Positions 18,444 through 27,179 are shown, numbered from the stretch's first letter. The stretch is DNA of 56,317 bases from Rhodocyclaceae bacterium (GCA_018261935.1 JAGTRP010000024.1:1-56317), one strand, 5' to 3'. Made by a program: numbers and translations. The notes: generated from the letters alone by a model not told the origin.

Positions 18444-18905
18444 TTAACCGCCGCAACCGCCGACGCTGACGCGGACCGGCCGCGACGCCGTGTAGAGCTT
18501 GCCCTGGGCCAGCACCAGGACCTGGACATCCTGGGACTTGGCCAGCTTGACCCGCAGCGACAGCGGGAAGGCGGTCCGCTTGCCGATCTTGGCGACGGCA
18601 GCCAGAGCCCGGGGGTTGTCCCGGGCCAGGACGGCCACGGACTCTACGCCGCTCAGGTCCGATTCGATGGTGATGGGGACCACCGTGCCGTTTTCGGCAA
18701 TATCCGGCGCCACGATCCGCACCTGCTTGGTGGGCTCGGGCTGGAGGGCATTGAACAGCTTCTCGATGGTTTCCCTGGGGGTCTTGGCGTCGAAGGCGCC
18801 CTGCTGGCGAGCGAAGGCCACGCCGGGGAAACAGGCGGACAGGGCCCCGACGGCCGGCAGGAGCGCACAGCCGAGGAGCCTGCCGAGTACGTTTCGTCTA
18901 TTCAT
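18444..18905 (-). CDS. soxY: Sulfur carrier SoxY
   Basis: The 153-residue precursor has a twin-arginine-like leader (NRRNVLGRLL) and ends in the hallmark VGGCGG tail. Its cysteine (C151) is the swinging arm that carries sulfur intermediates through the Sox cycle. The mature domain is all-beta, with VPITIESDLSGVESV and FPLSLRVKLAKSQDV. It is the first gene of the sox run, and an imperfect inverted repeat lies 64-114 bases upstream of its start. Confidence 0.95.
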   Translation of the reverse strand: MNRRNVLGRLLGCALLPAVGALSACFPGVAFARQQGAFDAKTPRETIEKLFNALQPEPTKQVRIVAPDIAENGTVVPITIESDLSGVESVAVLARDNPRALAAVAKIGKRTAFPLSLRVKLAKSQDVQVLVLAQGKLYTASRPVRVSVGGCGG

Positions 18906-18968
18906 TGTTGATTCCTTGAGTCGACTCGATTTGCTGCGGTAATTTAGTGAGGGCGGAGTCTAGAAAAT

Positions 18969-19019
18969 CGAGGCCGGAATCGCCAAATACCGTTTTCTGA
19001 TATACATATTCCAGCCTCG
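18969..19019 (-). promoter_or_regulatory. Inverted repeat and AT-rich promoter region upstream of soxY
   Basis: CGAGGCCGGAAT (18969-18980) and ATTCCAGCCTCG (19008-19019) are an 11-of-12 inverted repeat around a 27-base AT-rich core. The site lies upstream of the soxY start in a 257-bp gene-free gap. The geometry fits a regulator operator over a promoter; which regulator is not known. Confidence 0.45.
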
Positions 19020-19162
19020 TGGGTTGCGGCTGGCGGGATTTTTCCCACGGCTCCGGGCCGCAGCGGTCAACCCGTCGATCCGATTGCCGTTAAAGCAATG
19101 AAGCGGGTTCTATTTTTTCGGATTCCGCATCTTCCACCCCGTTTGATCTACCGGTTCCACCC

Positions 19163-19489
19163 ATGGCCCAGAACTTTACCGACCCGCAGAGCTTCGATCG
19201 TGGCCTCGTGCTGGATGTCTTGAGTCTCATGGCGAGCGGCAGGCAGATCCGTGTCTTCGGCAATTCATCCCATGGCATCTGCCTCGACGGCATGTCCATC
19301 GCCCCGGTCTTCGATTTCCTCCTGCGCTTCGGCTATATCCGTCCCCTGCAATGCGCTCCCGGCGAGTTCTTCGGACTGTCCTACGGACTGACCCGAAAGG
19401 GCTACCAGTTTTGGCAGGACGGCGTGCGCTGGTGGAAGTCCCTCTCCATCGTCCAACGGCTGAAAGTGCGGCTGTTCGGCAGCGCCTGA
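19163..19489 (+). CDS. Small conserved-looking hypothetical protein
   Basis: The 108-residue protein is not assigned to a family. The ending LSYGLTRKGYQFWQDGVRWW, with an aromatic cluster, resembles the wing region of winged-helix proteins, and no signal or membrane segment is seen. It diverges from the sox operon and converges on the DUF2894 gene with only five bases between stops. A role in controlling the adjacent sox genes would fit its position but is speculation. The ribosome site is not obvious. Confidence 0.6.
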   Translation: MAQNFTDPQSFDRGLVLDVLSLMASGRQIRVFGNSSHGICLDGMSIAPVFDFLLRFGYIRPLQCAPGEFFGLSYGLTRKGYQFWQDGVRWWKSLSIVQRLKVRLFGSA

Positions 19490-19494
19490 CGCCG

Positions 19495-20205
19495 CTATTT
19501 GCGGCTCTTCGTGGCGCCGCTGGCCTGGTCGAGCCACAGCAGGGCATCGACATAGGCCATGAAGCGGCCGAGGTAATCCGGCGAAATGTCGCGCATCCGC
19601 TTGAGGGACTCGAGCACCAGGAGATGGGAATTGAGCGGACCGGCGTTCTCCGGCGCCTGCGCCAAGGCCTCGGCCAGCTGCTGCTCGACGCCGAGTTTCG
19701 ACCAGGTGTCCCTGAAGTAGGTCAGGGATTTCAATTCGGCGGGGGCCCGGGCGCTGGTGCCGAAGTCATTGGCCGCAAGGCCCCCTACCCTCTCCGGCGC
19801 CGGCGACGCCATCTGAGCGATCAGGTCGGCCAGAAGCCGGCAGGCGCCGGGGCTTTCCAGTTCAGCGGCGAGGCGGCGCAGGGCGCTGAAATCGCCCGCG
19901 CCGTACGCCTGACTCAGCTCGTCGGCGGCATCGGGAAAGCGCGCCGACATGCGGCCGAGGATGCCCCCGGCCTCGACCCGGGCCTCTTCAAAGCGCGCCC
20001 CGTACTCCGCCAGCGCTGCAACCAGCTTTTCCTCCAGAAGCCGCCGGGCCTCGCCCCGGTATCCTTCCGCCCGCCGGGCCAGGGCCTCGATGAAACGGAA
20101 GCGGACGGGATCGAAGCGATCGGCGCCGCGTCCGCGCAATGAGGCCATCCGCCCCGCGGCGTCGATGCCCTGCGCCATCGGCGGCGGGGACACGGATTCA
20201 CCCAT
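19495..20205 (-). CDS. DUF2894 protein, last gene of MotAB-like cluster
   Basis: The 236-residue soluble protein matches the DUF2894 pattern, with the conserved ASLRGRGADRFDPVRFRFIEA and ALARRAEGYRGEARRLLEEK near its start. It is helical, with no signal peptide or membrane segment. ATG 20205 lies inside the last codons of the OmpA-like gene (8-base overlap). Its function is unknown. The constant neighbours (DUF3348, DUF802, OmpA) suggest a cytoplasmic accessory of the membrane complex. A longer frame upstream to 20328 is antisense-like and was not used. Confidence 0.85.
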   Translation of the reverse strand: MGESVSPPPMAQGIDAAGRMASLRGRGADRFDPVRFRFIEALARRAEGYRGEARRLLEEKLVAALAEYGARFEEARVEAGGILGRMSARFPDAADELSQAYGAGDFSALRRLAAELESPGACRLLADLIAQMASPAPERVGGLAANDFGTSARAPAELKSLTYFRDTWSKLGVEQQLAEALAQAPENAGPLNSHLLVLESLKRMRDISPDYLGRFMAYVDALLWLDQASGATKSRK

Positions 20206-20842
20206 GGGGCTTTTCAGCCCCGCCGGAAGATCTCGGCACCGGCGCCATTTCCACGCGCCGGTTCCGGGACCGGCCCTGGGGGTCGGCATTGGAGGCCACC
20301 GGCTGCTCCGAACCGAAGGCGGCGGCAAATATCGATCCGGAGGGGACGCCGTTGTCGATCAAGGCCCGGGCCACCGTCAGGGCGCGTTGGGCGGACAGCT
20401 CCCAGTTGTCGGCGAATTGCTGGTTGGTGTCGCGCACCGGCTTGTCGTCGGTGAAGCCGCTCACCATGAGGATCTCGTCCCGGGCGCCCAGGTAGGCCGC
20501 CAGCGGCGCCGCCAGGCTCTTGAGGAGCTGCCTGCCCTCGGGCTGCAGCTGGTCGGAGTTGAGGGAGAACAGCACGCTGCCGCTGATGCCGATGCGCCCG
20601 TTGTTCAGGGTCACCCGGCCCGAGGCCAGGGGAATCGCCAGGGCCTTTTCCAGGGCCTGGCGCCGCTGCTCCTCCATCTGCCGCTTCTTGACCTCGGCTT
20701 CGAGGCTGGTCACCAGCTCCAGCTGGACACCGAGGACGCCGACGAGGATCAGCACGAAGGCCCCGAGCAGGCCCGACATGAGGTCGCCGAAGACGGCCCA
20801 TACCGGCGTGCCGTGCTCGATGCCGGCGTCGGTCTCTTCCAT
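20198..20842 (-). CDS. MotB/OmpA-like membrane-anchored peptidoglycan-binding protein
   Basis: The 214-residue protein has one N-terminal helix, PVWAVFGDLMSGLLGAFVLI. A single Asp (D20) sits at the position of the proton-carrying Asp of MotB and ZorB. A coiled segment (about 45-70) leads to an OmpA domain with GFTDDKPV, NWELSAQRALTVARAL and the peptidoglycan-binding RSRNRRVEM. ATG 20842 is chosen because GAGG lies seven bases upstream and the codon overlaps the DUF802 stop (TGATG); GTG 20848 is possible. It should pair with the MotA-like DUF802 protein as an ion-conducting stator unit. Confidence 0.85.
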   Translation of the reverse strand: MEETDAGIEHGTPVWAVFGDLMSGLLGAFVLILVGVLGVQLELVTSLEAEVKKRQMEEQRRQALEKALAIPLASGRVTLNNGRIGISGSVLFSLNSDQLQPEGRQLLKSLAAPLAAYLGARDEILMVSGFTDDKPVRDTNQQFADNWELSAQRALTVARALIDNGVPSGSIFAAAFGSEQPVASNADPQGRSRNRRVEMAPVPRSSGGAEKPHG

Positions 20843-22764
20843 CAGCACACCTCGCTGGCGACGGGCTTGCCCGCCATCTGCTGCAGATCCTCGACGATCC
20901 GCTGCTGGGACATGAGGCTGAGGTCGATAATCTCCCGCGCCTGGGCCACGTAATAGGCGAGCTGGTCGTCGCTTCGGGCCATGGACTTGCCGAGGGCGCC
21001 TTCGATGCGCTGCAGGTGGGCGACGAGCTTGTCGTTGGATTCGGTGAACAGCTGGACGGCGAAACCGAAGGCTTCGCCCAGGCTCGACACCTCGACGGCG
21101 CTGCCGGTGATCTGGGTCGCGGCGGCGGCCATCTTCCCGGACTCGGCTTCGATCCTCTCCTTGAACTCGGCGCCTGCCCGATCGAGCAGGGCGGCGGAAG
21201 AAGCCACCAGGGCGTCGATGGCCCCCCGCTGCTCCCGGGAAGCGTGGTTGATGGCATCGAGCAGAGCCCCCAGGGTCTCCATGATGCGGCTGCGTTCCGC
21301 CAGGAGCTCGTTGTCCCGGGCGATGCTGTTGGAGAGTTCCTGGCGCAGCTGTCCGATCACTTCGGCGGCGGCCCGGGGCGCTTCGGCGGCGGCTTCCATA
21401 AGCCGCGTGACTTCGCCGATGGTGCTGCTGGCCTGGGCTTCCGCCCGCGCGACGATGTTGCGGGCGGTTTCATCCAGCGTGGCGCAGATCTGTTGCTGCT
21501 GGCCAAGGACCTGCGCGCCTGCCTGCTGCCATTCCCGCTGGAGTGCCGCCGCCATGGATTCCAGGGACCCGGTCATGGCCGCTTGCCGCTGCTGGTCCCG
21601 CGCCGCCAGGTCCGTCAGCACGGCCGAATGGTTTTCCTGCACCGCCGCCAGGAGCGAGGCCGAGCGCTGCTCGAAGGTGGCGGCGAAGCTTTCCAGGGCG
21701 CTGCCCATGTCCCTGGTCAGGTTTTCGGTGGTGCGCTCGTGCCGGGCAAGGGCCCCGGCCCAGGTGTCCGCTACGGCATCAACGGTGGCGCCGAAACGCT
21801 CGGAAAGACCGTCGAGCTGCATCCTGACCGTGTCGGCCATTTTCCCGTGCAGGGACGTCGTTTCCTTGGCGATGCCGGTCATGGTGGCTTCCACGATGGG
21901 CTGAATGGTGGAACCGGCAAGGCGGGCGCTTTCGGTGAGACTCTCCCTCAGGGACTGCCCAACGGAGGAAGCCAGGTCAGAGTAGACGCCCCTGGCCTCG
22001 CGGTAAAAGCTCTCCTGGTTGGCCAGCAGGCGCTCGTTCAGTTGCTGGCCCTGCCGTTCCATCTGGGCCATCATGGCCTGCAGTTTTTCCACCACCTCGG
22101 GCAGGGCCTGGGACTGGGACTGCAAGGCCTTGAAGGTCTCCTGGCGCTGATGGGCGAGGGAAAAGCCGCGCAGCACGGTGGCAATCCTCGTGTCCAGCAG
22201 CTGCCCCGCCTGCAGCCGCTCGCGCCGGCAAAGGGCCGATATGAGGCCCAGCATGGCGGAGGCGGCGACCCCCGCGACGGAGGTGCCGAACGCCACCCCC
22301 AGGCCCTTGACCGGGGCGGCAAGGGCAGCGCGGATGGTCTGCAGGTCGGTGGTGCTTTCCAGGGCGATGACCGCGCCATTGAGGGTGACCACCATGCCCA
22401 GGAAGGTTCCCAGCATCCCCAGCAGCACCAGCAGCCCGACCAGGTAAGGCGTCATCGCCGGACCGGGCAGGGCAATGCGCTCGCCCTCGATGCGCAGGCG
22501 CACCGGGTTGCGCAGGGAAGGATGAAGCTGGCCGAGCCAGTCGCCCAGGTCCGCGAGGTTCTCCGGAATGGCTGCCAGGGCCTGGGCCAGGGTGGATGTC
22601 GCCCGATGGAAGCGGCGCAGCTCGAGGGCGCCGGCCCCATAGACCGCGCCGATGACCATCGTCATGGCCAGTGCCAGCGGGCTGGCGCCGATATACCCGG
22701 CGCCCACCCAGCCCACGGCGACCAAGCCCAGGAGAAAGGCTGCAAGGGAAAGTTTTTTATTCAT
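20842..22764 (-). CDS. DUF802 protein: MotA/ExbB-like core with long tail
   Basis: The 640-residue protein starts with two helices (about 5-22 and 28-47). The MotA/TolQ/ExbB signature pair follows: 105-129 (LVGLLVLLGMLGTFLGMVVTL) and 150-177 (PVKGLGVAFGTSVAGVAASA). The remaining 460 or so residues are one long Ala/Gln/Glu-rich helical tail with no further membrane segment. MotA proteins are about 290 residues, so the tail is the special feature; long tails are also seen in ZorA of Zorya defence motors. ATG 22764 overlaps the DUF3348 stop as ATGA. It is classed as a domain of unknown function, and the motor reading is my inference. Confidence 0.85.
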   Translation of the reverse strand: MNKKLSLAAFLLGLVAVGWVGAGYIGASPLALAMTMVIGAVYGAGALELRRFHRATSTLAQALAAIPENLADLGDWLGQLHPSLRNPVRLRIEGERIALPGPAMTPYLVGLLVLLGMLGTFLGMVVTLNGAVIALESTTDLQTIRAALAAPVKGLGVAFGTSVAGVAASAMLGLISALCRRERLQAGQLLDTRIATVLRGFSLAHQRQETFKALQSQSQALPEVVEKLQAMMAQMERQGQQLNERLLANQESFYREARGVYSDLASSVGQSLRESLTESARLAGSTIQPIVEATMTGIAKETTSLHGKMADTVRMQLDGLSERFGATVDAVADTWAGALARHERTTENLTRDMGSALESFAATFEQRSASLLAAVQENHSAVLTDLAARDQQRQAAMTGSLESMAAALQREWQQAGAQVLGQQQQICATLDETARNIVARAEAQASSTIGEVTRLMEAAAEAPRAAAEVIGQLRQELSNSIARDNELLAERSRIMETLGALLDAINHASREQRGAIDALVASSAALLDRAGAEFKERIEAESGKMAAAATQITGSAVEVSSLGEAFGFAVQLFTESNDKLVAHLQRIEGALGKSMARSDDQLAYYVAQAREIIDLSLMSQQRIVEDLQQMAGKPVASEVC

Positions 22765-23528
22765 GGATGCCTTTTTTCCTCGTTACCAAGTGCTTCGACC
22801 AGCCCTGCGACCGGCTGCAATCGAAGGTCCAGTTCCGCCCGCAGTACGCGCTGCATGTCCCCGCAAAACCCGGCGAGCCACCCTCCCGGCTGAATCCACC
22901 GTTCCGGGGCGTCCGTCGCCTGGGTTTCGGCGAGGAATGCCAGGTGCGTGCCCCGCCAGTGCTCGAAGCGCTTTTCCAGCAGCAACGGCACCGCCCCAAG
23001 GAGGCTGCGCTCGCGGGCCCAGAAGGCCTCCTCCAGGACCGCATCCAGGGCGGCAAGCTGCCTGAGCGCCGGCGAAAAACCCGAGAGCGCCGCCCGCACA
23101 CGGGCGCGCAAGGGGCCGATGCCTGCTTCCATTTCCCGCTGATGGGCGAGGTAGTAGCGGTGGTAGGGCGAAAAATCGGCCGCACCATCAATGGCAGTGC
23201 CGGTGGCGGGAAGGGGGAATTTTATACGGGCGTTGCCGGCCATGAGCACGTCATCGGGGCCGATGGACTCGATCAAGGCCGCACGGACACGGGCGAACTC
23301 CTCACCGACGGAGCTGCGCCCGGGGGACACAGCCGCGGCTGGCGAGCCCGCTCCCGCAGCCGGCCTCAGCGCCGCGGAGAGGGAGATGGCGTCGGACAGG
23401 TCGAACCAGGTGCCGAGCCTCGCCGCAAAGGATTGCTTCGACTCGCCGGCATCCCCGACCTCCAGGCCGGAGAGACAGCGGACAAGGGTTGAACGATTGA
23501 AACTTGGATGCGGCGACGCCAACGCCAT
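22761..23528 (-). CDS. DUF3348 protein, first gene of MotAB-like cluster
   Basis: The 255-residue soluble protein fits the DUF3348 pattern: FAARLGTWFDLSDAISLSAAL near the N terminus, DFSPYHRYYLAHQREMEAGI and a C-terminal GGWLAGFCGDMQRVL. There is no signal or membrane helix and its function is unknown. It is the promoter-proximal gene of the four-gene run and is coupled to DUF802 by an ATGA overlap. The ribosome site before ATG 23528 is weak, so the start is less certain than the frame. Confidence 0.85.
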   Translation of the reverse strand: MALASPHPSFNRSTLVRCLSGLEVGDAGESKQSFAARLGTWFDLSDAISLSAALRPAAGAGSPAAAVSPGRSSVGEEFARVRAALIESIGPDDVLMAGNARIKFPLPATGTAIDGAADFSPYHRYYLAHQREMEAGIGPLRARVRAALSGFSPALRQLAALDAVLEEAFWARERSLLGAVPLLLEKRFEHWRGTHLAFLAETQATDAPERWIQPGGWLAGFCGDMQRVLRAELDLRLQPVAGLVEALGNEEKRHP

Positions 23529-23679
23529 AATGACAACAGGCTCTCAAAGCCAAAAGCCGGGCAGGCTACTACAAAGCAGCTCCGAGGTCAGCCCTGGCGG
23601 ATTGACGATGCAAAGGGGCGCGCCGGGACCGTCGCCCCCTTTACGGATGGACCTGCCGATTGATCCCAAATAGTGCAGT

Positions 23680-23756
23680 TGGCGCGCCCGGAGGGACTCG
23701 AACCCCCGACCTACGGCTTAGAAGGCCGTTGCTCTATCCAGTTGAGCTACGGGCGC
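23680..23756 (-). tRNA. tRNA-Arg (TCT)
   Basis: Seventy-seven bases fold as a complete cloverleaf: acceptor GCGCCCG with CGGGCGC, a D arm containing AGCTCAACTGGATAGAGC, anticodon stem ACGGC/GCCGT with loop CTTCTAA (anticodon TCT) and a T arm around GGTTCGAGTCC. The CCA end is encoded (23680-23682). It lies 39 bases downstream of tRNA-Pro and probably shares its transcript. Confidence 0.95.
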
Positions 23757-23795
23757 CAGTACAAGGACAACAGAAACAGGAGGGGGAAAAAACGA

Positions 23796-23872
23796 TGGTC
23801 GGGGTGGAGAGATTCGAACTCCCGACATCCTGCTCCCAAAGCAGGCGCGCTACCAGACTGCGCTACACCCCG
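23796..23872 (-). tRNA. tRNA-Pro (TGG)
   Basis: A 77-base cloverleaf with acceptor CGGGGTG/CACCCCG, anticodon stem CCTGC/GCAGG, loop TTTGGGA (anticodon TGG), T loop GTTCGAATC and an encoded CCA at 23796-23798. A strong promoter lies 12 bases upstream of its first base. Confidence 0.95.
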
Positions 23873-23883
23873 AAGAGCGACGG

Positions 23884-23912
23884 ATTCTAGCCACCCCCCC
23901 CATCCCCGTCAA
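23884..23912 (-). promoter_or_regulatory. Sigma-70 promoter of the tRNA pair
   Basis: On the minus strand, TTGACG (23912-23907) and TAGAAT (23889-23884) are separated by exactly 17 bases containing a G-run. Both hexamers are near consensus, and the start point would fall just ahead of tRNA-Pro. Confidence 0.85.
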
Positions 23913-23970
23913 GGACACTTCCCGGAAAACTCGGCCGACGGGCTGCAGTGGAGTTCAATACAAGCATTCC

Positions 23971-23999
23971 TTGCAGCCCGACCGGCTTTCTGTTATTAA
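23971..23999 (+). promoter_or_regulatory. Sigma-70 promoter of dksA
   Basis: TTGCAG (23971-23976) and TATTAA (23994-23999) are 17 bases apart in an AT-rich gap, placing the start point near 24006. The TTG in the -35 box could be misread as a start codon for dksA. Confidence 0.65.
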
Positions 24000-24033
24000 A
24001 TTGTTTTTTTCGTCACTGGGACTCACCACAAAA

Positions 24034-24459
24034 ATGGCAGAAGAGTTGCTCCACAAACATTTCACCCCGTACGAACCCAAGCAGGGCGAGGAGTACATGA
24101 GCGCGAAGCAACTCGCGCATTTCCGCAACATGCTGGAATCCGTCAAGAAAGAACTGAGCCAGGACATCGAGCGCACCGTTCACACCATGCAGGACGAAGC
24201 AACGGTGTTCGCCGACCCCAACGACCGCGCCAGCCAGGAAACCGACATCGCGATCGAGCTCAGGAACCGGGATCGGGAAAGAAAACTGATCAAGAAGATC
24301 GACGAGACCGTTGCCCGCATCGACAGCGGCGACTACGGCTTTTGCGACAAGTGCGGCGTGGAGATCGGCATCAAGCGCCTCGAGGCGCGGCCGACCGCGA
24401 CCCTGTGCATCGACTGCAAGACGCTGGACGAGTTGAAAGAAAAGCAAATGGCGAAGTGA
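24034..24459 (+). CDS. dksA: RNA polymerase-binding stringent-response factor DksA
   Basis: DksA enters the secondary channel of RNA polymerase and, with ppGpp, alters promoter selection. The 141-residue product has the coiled-coil body with the acidic tip FADPNDRAS, then RNRDRERKLIKKID. A C4 zinc finger follows, made of CDKCGVEIGIKRLEARP and LCIDCKTLDELKE. The N-terminal YEPKQGEEYM aligns with E. coli DksA. ATG 24034 is used because the upstream TTG 23971 falls within the likely -35 box; the ribosome site is weak. The gene is convergent with pnp and shares a terminator with it. Confidence 0.94.
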   Translation: MAEELLHKHFTPYEPKQGEEYMSAKQLAHFRNMLESVKKELSQDIERTVHTMQDEATVFADPNDRASQETDIAIELRNRDRERKLIKKIDETVARIDSGDYGFCDKCGVEIGIKRLEARPTATLCIDCKTLDELKEKQMAK

Positions 24460-24507
24460 CCTTCGCCATTTTCCTCGGGGGGTCGGCAGCACCGGCCGCC
24501 CAATAAG

Positions 24508-24534
24508 AAACGGGCGCCAGGGGCGCCCGTTTTT
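24508..24534. terminator. Bidirectional terminator between dksA and pnp
   Basis: AAACGGGCGCC (24508-24518) pairs with GGCGCCCGTTT (24522-24532), with a 3-base loop and TT beyond. The reverse strand also reads T-rich after the stem (TTTCTTATT), so it can end both convergent transcripts. Confidence 0.9.
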
Positions 24535-24555
24535 GCATTCCGGCTTTGCCCGGAA

Positions 24556-26670
24556 TTATTGCTGGGGCTGCTGGGCAGCGCCCTCTTCCGCAGCCACCGC
24601 CTTCATGGACAGCTTGACGCGGCCGCGGTCGTCGGTCTCCAGGACCTTGACGCGAACCACTTGGCCTTCCTTCAGGTAGTCGGTGACGGCATTGACGCGC
24701 TCCTGGGCGATCTGGGAGATGTGGAGCAGACCGTCGCGGCCCGGCATGACCTGGACGATGGCGCCGAAGTCGAGAATCTTCAGCACGGTGCCTTCGTAGA
24801 TCTTGCCGATTTCCACCTCGGCGGTGATGTCGTCGATGCGCTTCCGGGCGGCGGCGGCGGCATCGCCACTGGTGGCGGCGATGGTGATGGTGCCGTCGTC
24901 CTGGATGTCGATGGTGGTGCCGGTTTCCTCGGTGATGGCGCGGATGACGGCGCCGCCCTTGCCGATCACGTCACGGATCTTTTCCGGATTGATCTTCAGG
25001 GTGTAGAGGCGCGGCGCATAGGCGGACATCTCTTCGCGGTGGCCGGACTGGGCCGCCTGCATGAGGCCGAGGATATGCATGCGGGCGTCCTTGGCCTGGG
25101 CCAGGGCGACCTGCATGATTTCCTTGGTGATGCCCTGGATCTTGATGTCCATCTGCAGGGCGGTGACGCCGCCGGTGGTGCCTGCCACCTTGAAGTCCAT
25201 GTCGCCGAGGTGGTCCTCGTCGCCCAGGATGTCGGTCAGCACGGCGAAGCGGTTACCTTCCTTGATGAGGCCCATGGCGATGCCGGCCACGTGTGCCTTG
25301 AGGGGAACGCCGGCGTCCATGAGCGCCAGGGAGCCGCCGCAAACGGAAGCCATGGAGGAGGAGCCGTTGGACTCGGTGATTTCGGAAACCACCCGCATGG
25401 AGTAGCTGAAGTCTTCCGGCTTCGGCAGCACCGCCAGGAGGGCGCGCTTGGCCAGGCGGCCGTGGCCGATTTCACGGCGCTTCGGGGAACCGACGCGGCC
25501 GGTCTCGCCGGTGGCGAAGGGGGGCATGTTGTAGTGGAGCATGAAGCGCTCCTTGTACTCGCCGGCCAGGGCGTCGATGATCTGCTCGTCGCGGCCGGTG
25601 CCCAGGGTGGCGACCACCATGGCCTGGGTTTCGCCGCGGGTGAACAGGGCGGAACCGTGGGTACGGGGCAGCACGCCGTTGCGGATGCTGATGGGGCGCA
25701 CGGTGCGGGTATCGCGACCGTCGATGCGGGCCTGGCCCGACAGGATGCGGCCGCGGACGATGGCGGCTTCCATTTCGAAGAACAGGTTGCTGACGGTATT
25801 CTCGTCGGGAGCGTTATCGCCGGCGCACAGGGCAGCAACGGCTTCGGCGCGCAGGGCCTTGACGGTCTGGCTGCGGGCCTGCTTGCTGGTGATGTTGTAG
25901 GCTTCTTCCAGCTTGGCGCCGCAGATTTCCTGCAGGCGGGCCACCAGGGCCTCGTCCTTGGCCGGAGCCTGCCAATCCCACTCGGGCTTGCCGCCCTCTT
26001 CCACCAGTTCGTTGATGGCGTTGATGGCCTTCTGCATCTCGGTGTGGCCGAAGACGACGGCGCCGAGCATGACTTCCTCGGACAGTTCCTTGGCTTCGGA
26101 CTCGACCATCAGGACGGCCTGCTCGGTGCCGGCGACCACCAGGTCAAGCTGGGTTTCCTTGAGCTGGGTGGCGGTGGGGCAGAGAACGTATTCGCCATTG
26201 ATGTAGCCGACCCGGGCGGCACCGATGGGGCCATTGAAGGGCACGCCGGAGATGGCGAGAGCGGCGGAGGCGCCGATCAGGGCCGGGATATCGGCGTCAA
26301 CTTCCGGATTCAGGGACAGCACCGTGGCGACCACCTGGACTTCATTGTAGAAGCCGTCCGGGAAAAGCGGGCGGATCGGGCGGTCGATGAGGCGGGAGGT
26401 CAGGGTTTCCTTTTCGGAGGGACGGCCTTCGCGCTTGAAGAAACCACCGGGGATACGGCCGGCGGCATAGAATTTTTCCTGATAGTCGACGGTCAGGGGG
26501 AAGAAATCCTGCCCGGGCTTGGCTTCCTTGGCGGCAACGACGGTAACCAGCACCACCGTGTCTTCCATGGACACCACCACGGCGCCGCCCGCCTGGCGAG
26601 CGATCTCGCCGGTCTCCAGGGTCACCTGGTGGGCACCGTAGGTGAAGGTCTTTTTCACGACGTTAAACAT
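24556..26670 (-). CDS. pnp: Polynucleotide phosphorylase
   Basis: This trimeric 3'-5' phosphorolytic exoribonuclease is a core part of the RNA degradosome. The 704-residue protein has two RNase PH domains (first about 1-215, second about 310-540, with [23 protein letters not shown] and [16 protein letters not shown]). These are followed by KH ([14 protein letters not shown], about 555-610) and S1 ([20 protein letters not shown], about 620-690). A GAAAGGA ribosome site precedes ATG 26670. It is downstream of rpsO behind a terminator, the same arrangement as in E. coli. Autoregulation through its leader is known there and is likely here. Confidence 0.98.
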   Translation of the reverse strand: MFNVVKKTFTYGAHQVTLETGEIARQAGGAVVVSMEDTVVLVTVVAAKEAKPGQDFFPLTVDYQEKFYAAGRIPGGFFKREGRPSEKETLTSRLIDRPIRPLFPDGFYNEVQVVATVLSLNPEVDADIPALIGASAALAISGVPFNGPIGAARVGYINGEYVLCPTATQLKETQLDLVVAGTEQAVLMVESEAKELSEEVMLGAVVFGHTEMQKAINAINELVEEGGKPEWDWQAPAKDEALVARLQEICGAKLEEAYNITSKQARSQTVKALRAEAVAALCAGDNAPDENTVSNLFFEMEAAIVRGRILSGQARIDGRDTRTVRPISIRNGVLPRTHGSALFTRGETQAMVVATLGTGRDEQIIDALAGEYKERFMLHYNMPPFATGETGRVGSPKRREIGHGRLAKRALLAVLPKPEDFSYSMRVVSEITESNGSSSMASVCGGSLALMDAGVPLKAHVAGIAMGLIKEGNRFAVLTDILGDEDHLGDMDFKVAGTTGGVTALQMDIKIQGITKEIMQVALAQAKDARMHILGLMQAAQSGHREEMSAYAPRLYTLKINPEKIRDVIGKGGAVIRAITEETGTTIDIQDDGTITIAATSGDAAAAARKRIDDITAEVEIGKIYEGTVLKILDFGAIVQVMPGRDGLLHISQIAQERVNAVTDYLKEGQVVRVKVLETDDRGRVKLSMKAVAAEEGAAQQPQQ

Positions 26671-26752
26671 AATATCCTTTCACTCTCTATCAACATTCAC
26701 GACGAATCAACAATTTACATACGCCTAAACAACAATATTGCAGCCCATAAGC

Positions 26753-26787
26753 AAAAAGAGCGGTCGGGATGCTTCCGGACCGCTCTT
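26753..26787 (-). terminator. Terminator between rpsO and pnp
   Basis: AAGAGCGGTC (26756-26765) pairs with GACCGCTCTT (26778-26787) and is followed on the minus strand by a T-run. It lies 17 bases after rpsO. Read-through into pnp or a separate pnp promoter in the AT-rich 26690-26745 stretch would supply pnp mRNA. Confidence 0.88.
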
Positions 26788-26804
26788 CGTGGGCTTCAGC
26801 CTTT

Positions 26805-27074
26805 TTACTTCCGCAGGCCGAGGCGGGTGATCAGAGTCCGGTAGGACTCGATGTTCTTACCCTTCAGGTAGTCCAGCAGCTTGCGGCGCTGGCTCACCAG
26901 GCGGAGCAGACCACGGCGGGAGTGGTGGTCCTTGGTGTGTTCCTTGAAGTGACCGGTCAGGTCATTGATGCGGGCGGTCAGCAGCGCGATCTGCACTTCC
27001 GGGGAACCGGTGTCGCCCTGGACGCGCTGGTAATCGGCAACGATGCCGGCTTTTTGTTCGGTGGTGATAGCCAT
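26805..27074 (-). CDS. rpsO: 30S ribosomal protein S15
   Basis: The 89-residue protein binds the central domain of 16S rRNA early in 30S assembly. It has the standard length and signatures: [25 protein letters not shown], the [23 protein letters not shown] region and [14 protein letters not shown] 27074 is fixed by the family N terminus [11 protein letters not shown]; an in-frame extension upstream is not supported. It lies 105 bases after truB and before pnp. Confidence 0.98.
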   Translation of the reverse strand: MAITTEQKAGIVADYQRVQGDTGSPEVQIALLTARINDLTGHFKEHTKDHHSRRGLLRLVSQRRKLLDYLKGKNIESYRTLITRLGLRK

Positions 27075-27179
27075 CTCAAACTCTCTTTCCAAGAAGCAGC
27101 GCCGCCCCAGTTTGATAGAGCCAGCGCCAGTATTGAACAATATTCCCCGTAGACAACGGGAACCGCAAATTATATCAGA

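Noticed and set aside
16986-18911. 641-codon plus-strand frame opposite soxXAZY
   Set aside because: Antisense to four recognised Sox genes, with no start or domain support.
19020-19162. Small inverted repeat ATTGC/GCAAT with T-run near 19083-19120 as terminator
   Set aside because: Stem is only five bases and the T-run is far from it; no gene ends there.
23971-24033. TTG start adding 21 residues to DksA
   Set aside because: The TTG lies in a good -35 hexamer with a -10 box 17 bases on, so it is probably untranscribed.
24559-26844. 761-codon plus-strand frame opposite pnp
   Set aside because: Gly/Ala/Asp/Val-rich shadow of a strongly conserved gene.
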